Below, in pieces: positions 57,708-64,000 of a stretch of 64,000 bases of DNA. Below the pieces are notes generated by a model. The model saw nothing but the letters and a program-made list of their open reading frames with translations. It was not told the origin of the DNA and did no database searches. Origin of the DNA: Bacillaceae bacterium OF18-1A. GTDB lineage: Bacteria; Bacillota; Bacilli; Bacillales; Bacillaceae_G. A program made the translations under genes and the position numbers. The stretch covers positions 1-64,000 of the forward strand of contig JAQEWB010000013.1 of NCBI GenBank assembly GCA_027694045.1. The letters run 5' to 3'. Position 1 is the stretch's first letter. The number at the start of each line of letters is the position of its first letter.

Positions 57708-58030
57708 TTATCGGTTACTTCGATTAGAAAGACTCGATCTGAGAAGCCCCCTCTTTCTTCTGCTTTCTTTTTTCGGATGTTGTTGATTTCTTCTAGTGTT
57801 GTGCCTTCGTGTTCTGCTAGGGCATTTATTAGTTCTAGTAGGTCGGATAGTCCTTCAAGTTTATGTTCTTTTGTGTCTGCTTCTAGGTATTCGGTTAGTT
57901 CTTCTTCTGTTTTCTTGCAGAGTTCTTTTATGTATTCGTCTTCAGGTAGGATTCTTGTTGTGGGTGTTTTTCCGTTGGATTTTATTATTTGTGGGATTTT
58001 GTTTCGGATTAGTTTGTTGTAGGTTGGCAT
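57704..58030 (-). CDS. MazG-like nucleotide pyrophosphohydrolase
   Basis: The 108-residue all-alpha NTP pyrophosphohydrolase opens YNKLIRNKIPQIIKSNGK. It carries the metal-binding EELTEYLEA and EGLSDLLELINALAE helices (ExxE...ExxD pattern). It is of the phosphoribosyl-ATP-pyrophosphohydrolase-like house-cleaning type. Ribosome site CGGAGGA. Its coding strand is C/A-rich and T-poor, the opposite of the adjacent replication genes. Confidence 0.85.
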   Translation of the reverse strand: MPTYNKLIRNKIPQIIKSNGKTPTTRILPEDEYIKELCKKTEEELTEYLEADTKEHKLEGLSDLLELINALAEHEGTTLEEINNIRKKKAEERGGFSDRVFLIEVTDN

Positions 58031-58528
58031 GTGGGTTTTCCTCCGTTTGGTTTTTCTTCTATTTGTTATAAAAAATCAGGACGCGCATTATTGAAGTTTT
58101 ATTCCTTACTTAAAAATAATATCCCAAATCCACTCTAAAACTTATTCAATTATCCTTTCAACTACCTCATTAAAATCATTAGCATTTGATATAATGTTTA
58201 TTATTCTCCTCCACCTAGTTCTACTTTTTAATTTTCCCATTATCTTTTTACGATCATAACCACTACTTTTTCATTAAAATATTCATTTTCTTCTCTTCTA
58301 AAAACCAAAAGACGAGTCCATATACAGAAAGCAAAATAAAAAGTTAAAAGTAAGAATCATGTAAAAATAAACTAAATCTACAATCATCTTTCAATTTTTT
58401 CTTATTTACTTCCTAATGACTTCGTCTAATGTTTAATTATTTAATGGCTAACAATAACGTTATACACCAAATTGCTAGATTCAAACAAGTAATTTTATTA
58501 ATGTTATTTGTTTTCAAAAATAACTCTT
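58031..58528. other. Non-coding stretch
   Basis: About 500 A/T-rich bases. I found no supported frame, long hairpin or repeat. The left 60 bases are G/T-rich and belong with the MazG-like gene's leader. The right part is the 3' flank of the membrane-protein gene, with no clear terminator. Confidence 0.5.
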
Positions 58529-59611
58529 TTATGGTTTGTTTACCCTTGATTGAAAATTTATAATCCATTCCGATATTCCTTCACTTATTCTTTTTTTCTC
58601 TTTAACACCTATTCCAGCCGGTAAATCAATTAATTCCTTTTTTATTGATTCTAATATCTCATTCTTATCAATACCTTTAGAGTCTATTTTTGAAAAATCA
58701 AGAAGAGTAAAATAAAAATGATATTTCATTTCATTTTTATCATCACTATAAAAACAATCACTAATTTCCTCACCAAATAACTTTTTTCTATTTTCCATTA
58801 TTTCTGCGGCTTGCTCTTTTGTGTATTTTATCGTGTAATTATTGTTCTTTTTAAAATAATATCTTGTGCAGTCATCTACAATATCTGCACATGCATCCCC
58901 TCGTATAAACCAAATTCGAGGATGCTCTTTGTCCTTTTCTTCTGGTAAAACATATAATCTTCCTTTTTTTACCATTTTCTTTAAGTATTCTTTTTGGCTA
59001 TCTATTATATTAAAATTGTACATCTGATATGCTGTATCAAATATAATAACAGTTAATATTGCCTCTTTAAAACTGTTCATAATATCCCATATTCTTTTGA
59101 ATATAGTATACTTCTCGATACTATATTTACCAATTACTAAAGGAGAATTAGTAGTAAAATAATTTGCTACTATATAATCTTTAGATAGGGATATAACTAT
59201 GCATATACCATAGTATATTGCAAATATCAAATAGACATACTTAATACTATGTTTATCTTTCTTACTAAACTTTCTTTGTTTTTTTAATAAGCTTTTTATT
59301 TTAAATACACTAACACCAAATACCATAACATTTAATAGAATCCAAAATGTATCTGATTTAACCTCAGATTTGAATTGTGAAAAATAGAAGACAATAACTA
59401 ACAGAACAATCATTACAGCAATACCTATAAAGCCAAATAACGCTGAATAACTTCCAAATATTTTAATTGAATTATTAACCCAATTCTTAATCTGTGATTT
59501 TCGCTTTGTAATTTTGGCTAATATCCTTAATAAGATACAACATATAAAATTTATTACTCTCTTCAATATTTCCTGTAATTTTTTTTTATATTTCTTTTCA
59601 CAATCATCCAT
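58529..59611 (-). CDS. Four-helix membrane protein beside the reverse transcriptase
   Basis: This 360-residue protein has a basic N-terminal helix region (KKYKKKLQEILKR) and four membrane helices (about 60-85, 93-108, 130-148 and 185-205). A cytosolic C-terminal domain of about 150 residues contains WFIRGDACADIVDDCTRYYF and DLPAGIGVKEKKR. I recognise no family. Very high A+T and position after the RT suggest an effector or partner of the same defence unit; this is inference. AGAGGGAGA precedes ATG 59611. Confidence 0.6.
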   Translation of the reverse strand: MDDCEKKYKKKLQEILKRVINFICCILLRILAKITKRKSQIKNWVNNSIKIFGSYSALFGFIGIAVMIVLLVIVFYFSQFKSEVKSDTFWILLNVMVFGVSVFKIKSLLKKQRKFSKKDKHSIKYVYLIFAIYYGICIVISLSKDYIVANYFTTNSPLVIGKYSIEKYTIFKRIWDIMNSFKEAILTVIIFDTAYQMYNFNIIDSQKEYLKKMVKKGRLYVLPEEKDKEHPRIWFIRGDACADIVDDCTRYYFKKNNNYTIKYTKEQAAEIMENRKKLFGEEISDCFYSDDKNEMKYHFYFTLLDFSKIDSKGIDKNEILESIKKELIDLPAGIGVKEKKRISEGISEWIINFQSRVNKP

Positions 59612-59849
59612 TAATTAAGATCTCCCTCTACAACTAATTAATACACCATCTACTAATGATTAATTAATCTTCCCTCATTACTTGCATAAGCCTAAAAAAC
59701 TCTTCCCCAAAACATTACTTCAAAGCCTTGAACGGCATTAGGTTAAAATAGTTACTATATTAGGACTTATCTACAAAGCATACAAATCATATCTCATAAA
59801 AAATAAGCCTCTTATTAAATTTAGTTTAGTTAGTAATTTTGAATTCTCC

Positions 59850-61811
59850 TCACTCATAGTCAAAATCACTTGTAAATATATTTATTCTATGGGTTTCAGA
59901 TAAATTAGTTCGTAAGAAAGCCTCTACCCATTTCATATTGTTACTTATTTCTTCTGCTTGCGGTTCCTCCCCTTCACCCTTTGACTCTTCTTCAACCTCT
60001 AACTCTTCTTCAACCTCTGACTCTTCTTCAACCTCTGACTCTTCTTCAACCTCTGACTCTTCTTCAACCTCTGACTCCTCTCTCCTCTGACCTGAGCTTG
60101 ATAATTCATCAATTTCAGTTTCCAATACATTAAGTATCTCATCTCGAAGAATTGTATCTAGTTCAAATGAATACATTCGAAGAATATCGCTAAAGATAGT
60201 TGCTATATTATTCTCTTGAGCTGCTATTTCTATATATTTTTCTTTGCACAATGATATGATAGAGTTTTTGACTCTTTCTCTAATATACGAAAAATGTGGA
60301 CAAATAAACGTTATATCATTATCTAAAAGTTGTTTGAAAAAAATATCATTTCTTAATATCTCTTCATCTTTATCTAACCAACCATTTTTACAGCATTCAT
60401 ATAATAACAACCAATTTTCCCCATAAAGGTTGTTATCATTAATGAGCGTTTTGTAATAAGAAAACTCTAGTACCCCTGATAGTAAGTTCTTAGATTCTAA
60501 TATCAGGACCAATATGTTTATGATAGAGTTATCATATTTTAATAAATTTTTTGTTACACCTTCATCAATAGATATTTCAAATTTATTGGCAAGACTAAGT
60601 GCCCAAAATACTTCATAATCATTTCTTAGTTCAATATGTTCTTTAATTATAGAATTTATAAATTCACTAATTTTTTCAAAATTGATTGGATAACCTCTAT
60701 ATTTATAAGTTTCAATTGTTTCAAATATTAAGGGTATTGTAGGAGAATCTACTAATGCTGTTTGTAATAATAAAGATTCAAATATACCCCAATTCTCTTT
60801 CTTTATAATAACACTTCTCAATATTATCAGAGCATACCTCATAATGCCTTTATCTTCAGTCTCATTTTTATATTTAAACATTTGATTAAAATACTCTTTT
60901 AAATCTACGTTCTGCATTTTCAATGATAGTTCTGGTTTATTCTTTGTCTCTCTAAACTTAAATTTCTTAAAATAGAATGTCCATTCAGATTCAATAAGTT
61001 GTGGTATCTTATTGATTTTTGTTTTTGTGACATTCAAATCTAGTTCATAAGATTTCAATACCTTATTCATAATTGTTAAGGCTTTATTAGCTTCTTCAAA
61101 AGTTTTAAAATAATATTCCATATCATCGGTATATCTAAATCCCTCAACAGAATAACCCATTTGATTTTTAAATTCTTCATCAAGGGCTGTTCCAATTATT
61201 TCTTGAATTATCCCAGATGACATAGGGCCTATTGGAATTCCTAATGTTTGGCCATCCTGCATATTCCTTATGACTTTATCTAGCTTATTCCCTAGTAAGT
61301 CATTATTATTAGTGTTTAGTTTTGCTACTTCTTTAGTATGTAATGCCCATGGAATAGAATGTGTATATATACTAGGGTAATATCTATTAATATCTAAACA
61401 TAAAATATATTTATTTAAAGACAATTTTTCAATGCTTATATTATTTTTTTCTGACATTTTCTTTTTTGGTTCAATAGAATTGTTGTTTAATACTGGAACA
61501 GATAAAGAAATATTTGATTTATTAAAATGATTATTTAATTCACTCCAATTATCTTCAATAATTTTAGCCAACACCAAATAATGCAATGGATGAGGGATAG
61601 CACAAATCCGTCTAAAATTATCTTTTTTAGGAATCGAATATTCTACTAACTTACTCCGTTTATTAAGTCCTCTATTACTTAAGAACGAAGCAGAAACATC
61701 TATACTATCCATTTTTTCACTTAAAATAGTTGATGTTATTTCTGATGGAATATCTTTTGAGAAGAATCCTTTTTCAATAATGATTTTTGCAATACTTTGT
61801 TGCCCACTCAT
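59850..61811 (-). CDS. Reverse transcriptase of the defence (UG/Abi/DRT) type, class undetermined
   Basis: The 653-residue protein has an RT palm: RRICAIPHPLHYLVLAKII, LCLDINRYYPSIYTHSIPWA (first Asp at about 140), TLGIPIGPMSSGIIQEIIG and active-site GFRYTDDMEYYF (YTDD at 227-230, in place of YADD). No maturase or endonuclease domain follows, so it is not a group II intron protein. Residues about 320-560 are helical repeats, as in Abi/UG enzymes. Then come acidic ESEVEE repeats and a 48-residue tail. A defence role is inferred from architecture and neighbours. ATG 61811 is preferred to TTG 61826. Confidence 0.78.
   Translation of the reverse strand: MSGQQSIAKIIIEKGFFSKDIPSEITSTILSEKMDSIDVSASFLSNRGLNKRSKLVEYSIPKKDNFRRICAIPHPLHYLVLAKIIEDNWSELNNHFNKSNISLSVPVLNNNSIEPKKKMSEKNNISIEKLSLNKYILCLDINRYYPSIYTHSIPWALHTKEVAKLNTNNNDLLGNKLDKVIRNMQDGQTLGIPIGPMSSGIIQEIIGTALDEEFKNQMGYSVEGFRYTDDMEYYFKTFEEANKALTIMNKVLKSYELDLNVTKTKINKIPQLIESEWTFYFKKFKFRETKNKPELSLKMQNVDLKEYFNQMFKYKNETEDKGIMRYALIILRSVIIKKENWGIFESLLLQTALVDSPTIPLIFETIETYKYRGYPINFEKISEFINSIIKEHIELRNDYEVFWALSLANKFEISIDEGVTKNLLKYDNSIINILVLILESKNLLSGVLEFSYYKTLINDNNLYGENWLLLYECCKNGWLDKDEEILRNDIFFKQLLDNDITFICPHFSYIRERVKNSIISLCKEKYIEIAAQENNIATIFSDILRMYSFELDTILRDEILNVLETEIDELSSSGQRREESEVEEESEVEEESEVEEESEVEEELEVEEESKGEGEEPQAEEISNNMKWVEAFLRTNLSETHRINIFTSDFDYE
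59988..60078 (-). repeat. 18-bp tandem repeat encoding ESEVEE
   Basis: The unit CTCTTCTTCAACCTCTGA (plus strand) occurs about five times, giving four exact ESEVEE hexapeptides, one ELEVEE and a degenerate ESKGEG in the reverse transcriptase. Near-identical DNA copies mean length change by slippage is likely, and always in frame. Confidence 0.85.
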
Positions 61812-61826
61812 AATCTCACATCCCAA

Positions 61827-62252
61827 TTAACTTTAAATTTATAAAAAACATAAAAACTCCATTTGAATATCTATACCATACAATATATATATATATCTAT
61901 TTCTAAGATATTGTCTATAACCACCCCTAAAATCATTCTTGTGGTGGTTTTCAACAAGAAAATATCTCGTTATATTTTTCTATTGTATTTTCTCTTTAAT
62001 CAACATACAAATTAAACCACTAAATACTACACCTTTTTTAAATTCTAAGAAACTGAGTAAAAAATGGTCAAGATTCTGTTCATTATTCTCGAAACGTAAA
62101 ATATATATTTCTTATCTTGACAGAGTGGAGGTCATCATTTATAGTTTCACATCCATGTTATTTACAATTAAAAAGAAGAGCATATACCCCATATACTTTT
62201 CTTCCCATAGTTAACAATACACTTCATCCAATATATTTAATAATTGCATCAA
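61827..62252. other. Non-coding stretch upstream of the reverse transcriptase
   Basis: About 420 A/T-rich bases. AACCACC (61920-61926) can pair with GGTGGTT (61942-61948), a hairpin with a 15-base loop. An A/T dinucleotide run lies at 61882-61896. Some defence RTs use an RNA template encoded just upstream, so this interval is the place to look for one; no strong structure beyond the hairpin was seen. Confidence 0.4.
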
Positions 62253-63242
62253 CTATTGAACAGTCACCATTTTTAAAAATTTCTCCACTTCACCTAAAAC
62301 TCCCATCGTTCCAGGAATATCAATTCTCCCTTTTCCATCTCCCACTCTATAATCCCTCACCACAGCAACCGTCATATATCGTCCATTACCAAATCTAGGT
62401 TTCTCTACATTGAAAGAATAATTATGACTTCGTTCGATTAGCGCTTTACTCCACTTATCCCTAAGATCTTTTCTTCTATCCTTATCGGCAACATGTATTT
62501 TAAAACATAAACGTCCTTCTTCTAACTGCAAATACTGCTTACAATTATTATCTTCTTGTTCATTCCACCATAAGGCATAGAATCCACCATTCGGATTAGC
62601 TACATATCCATATTGACCTTTGATCCCACGTTACTTTAACTCCTCATAAAATCCTTCCCAGGCTTCGCCTTTCCACTCGCTTAACGGCAGTGTCTTATAT
62701 GAATCATATTTTCGATCTATTTCTCTTAAATAAAAATAGTAATCTAAAAATATTTGATTCTGTACGCCTCTATCTATATTTTCTTGTAAAAATTCAAGCA
62801 TTTGTTTTCTTGTAAACAACATATACTTTGCATCAATTACTGCTGAATAATCACTTTGATTACCTATTTTATAATAGATAGGCAACAGGTCATTTTCTTC
62901 ATATTTTTTAAATTTCATTACATCTTCATAATAACGTTTCAGTTGATTAGAATGTTCTTTTGTATACGTTTTATCTTCAATTAAAATAGCCTGATTACCG
63001 TTAATTTCAATAAGTATATCTAAACCTTTAAATTGTTTCGTAATCTTAATTGCTTTAATAGCAGCTGGAAAGTTCTTTTTATGTATGTCATATATTCTTC
63101 TAATAAAATCTATACCAGCTTCATGTAAGTATTCATCGGTTTCTTTATAGATTGGTTTCGCCCACTCTGCTAATCAACAAATAAAAGCATCTTGCGACAA
63201 CTCACTTGTTCCATGTGAAAATAAATTTGGTCTCTTATCCAT
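62253..63242 (-). pseudogene. PD-(D/E)XK nuclease-family gene with two in-frame stops
   Basis: One continuous frame of 330 codons runs from ATG 63242 to 62253, broken by TGA at 63174-63176 (after DAFIC, before LAEWAKP, where Trp/TGG is expected) and TAA at 62631-62633 (after YEELK). The nuclease core is visible: FKGLDILIEINGNQAILIED followed by KTYTKEHSNQLKRYYE. This gives the D...E-x-K pattern of PDDEXK_4-like proteins. There is no frameshift, so two point changes inactivated it, or there is suppression or recoding. It lies beside the RT and a partial unknown gene. Confidence 0.8.
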
Positions 63243-63267
63243 ATTTAATCCCCTTTGTATCTAAGTG

Positions 63268-64000
63268 CTATTCCCCAACATTTAATACTTCTAAAACTTC
63301 CCTAAACAACACCGAACCTCTCCCAATAACCAACTCCAAAGCAACCTCTTTAACTAGCCCATCTCTCCTCACCATAACAACCCCATTCTCATAATCAACC
63401 CAAATCTGAACATCCTGCACATAATAACTCTTAATAGTAGAAGCCTCATCTAAGTTGTTATGATCTAGCTCAACCTTAACTTGCTTCGTAAAACGACGCA
63501 GCGTTTTCCAAAGAATTCGTTCTTCTTTTGATTTCATGAAGAGTTCTGGGAGTTCTTGTACTTCTTTTAATAACGACATAGTTGTTATTGTGTATGTTTG
63601 AATGCCATATCCTACTGGGCGGATGAGGTGGTCTAGTTTTTTCCATGGCTCTAGTTCGAAATGTACATACTCATCGTTTTGTTGCATTTGAATTTGTTTG
63701 ATTTTGGCGACGTATTGAATTCCGCCTTTTTCACCATGCCATTTTTTCGGTGCATATAATGCTATGTATTTTGCTTCTTGCCATCCTGGTTTTAGCTGTT
63801 TGATTGGTAATTGATATACACCATTCTTTCTATACGTTTCATAGTCACCTTCAGTTTTCACGCTGCCTACTAATACTTTTTCTTCTAGTGAAGAGTGCCA
63901 TTCTTCTTTTGTTCCTCGTGGAAGGATGCCTTCTCTTATAATTTCTTCTGGGCTTTTTTCAATGAGATGATCTAGAAACTGTTCGACTAGTCTTGTTGCG
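63268..64000 (-). CDS. Hypothetical protein, 5' end beyond the window
   Basis: The frame is open from the right edge (first full codon at 63999) to 63268, at least 244 residues; a GTG at 63861 is internal, not a likely start. Visible parts are LVEQFLDHLIEKSPEEIIRE, WQEAKYIALYAPKKWHGEKG, LIRPVGYGIQTYTIT and a C-terminal half rich in strands. I do not recognise the family. The plus strand is C/A-rich up to about 63510 and G/T-rich after, a composition flip inside one gene. It may belong with the nuclease remnant in a restriction or defence unit. Confidence 0.6.
   Translation of the reverse strand, partial: ATRLVEQFLDHLIEKSPEEIIREGILPRGTKEEWHSSLEEKVLVGSVKTEGDYETYRKNGVYQLPIKQLKPGWQEAKYIALYAPKKWHGEKGGIQYVAKIKQIQMQQNDEYVHFELEPWKKLDHLIRPVGYGIQTYTITTMSLLKEVQELPELFMKSKEERILWKTLRRFTKQVKVELDHNNLDEASTIKSYYVQDVQIWVDYENGVVMVRRDGLVKEVALELVIGRGSVLFREVLEVLNVGE

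Noticed and set aside
59850..61811. Group II intron
   Set aside because: No maturase or endonuclease domain in the RT and no domain V-like GAGC...GUUC hairpin seen around it.
62117..62398. 93-codon plus-strand frame beside the nuclease remnant
   Set aside because: Antisense to the end of the nuclease frame; low-complexity Pro/Ser/Leu translation and no ribosome site.

Overview
The window looks like a chromosomal stretch of a Bacillus cereus-group bacterium. The signs are low G+C, strong GGAGG-type ribosome sites, two exosporium-type collagen-like proteins (one with the BclA-type leader), a class D sortase next to an LPNTA surface protein (the srtC/basI pair known from B. anthracis), a GerC germination lipoprotein, a YjcZ-type sporulation peptide, and Bacillus neighbourhoods such as glpP-glpF-glpK-glpD and yhaO-yhaN-yhaM. 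No tRNA, rRNA or CRISPR array was seen.

Layout. 1-6.5 kb: a collagen-like spore protein, then the glycerol regulon on the minus strand, with two GlpP-type antiterminator leaders and a perfect cre site over the glpF promoter. 6.5-18 kb: housekeeping and stress genes (YhaL, an alpha/beta hydrolase, two VOC ring-cleaving dioxygenases behind an MhqR-type operator, and the YhaM/YhaN/YhaO nuclease operon). 18-25.4 kb: a decayed PIN toxin-antitoxin pair, a quinone-type reductase, an aldehyde dehydrogenase with an ArsR regulator, and an S-layer-anchored transglutaminase-like protein.

26.2-39.7 kb: an accessory island for breaking down acidic polysaccharide. A secreted 1308-residue heparinase II/III-type lyase with two CBM96-like modules feeds a GPH-family importer, a GH88 unsaturated glucuronyl hydrolase and the complete KduI-KduD-KdgK-KdgA route to pyruvate and glyceraldehyde-3-phosphate. 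LacI and IclR regulators and matching palindromes are present. The island lies between decayed copies of the 3' end of the dhaKL gene; the intact dhaKL sits at 42.6 kb. A second segment (an unknown gene plus a large collagen-like gene with an ATA where the start codon should be) lies between the second copy and the intact gene.

42.6-46.1 kb: dihydroxyacetone kinase with divergent DhaS/DhaQ regulators and a likely DhaS operator. 46-55 kb: small lipoproteins and membrane proteins, an orphan GerC, a highly structured non-coding element resembling an IS200/IS605 right end (48.16-48.47 kb), a PadR-controlled split permease, and basI/srtC. 55-58 kb: a phage-like DnaD/DnaB replication pair and a MazG-like gene, where base composition flips sharply between strands. 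58.5-64 kb: a defence-like segment with an unclassified reverse transcriptase (YTDD active site, helical C-terminal half, acidic hexapeptide repeats), a four-helix membrane protein, a PD-(D/E)XK nuclease gene broken by two nonsense codons, and an unidentified gene running off the right edge.

Several genes are broken by one-base changes in A-runs (PIN toxin, small membrane protein at 26 kb) or by single nonsense/start substitutions. These may be real decay or sequencing error, and each is listed separately.
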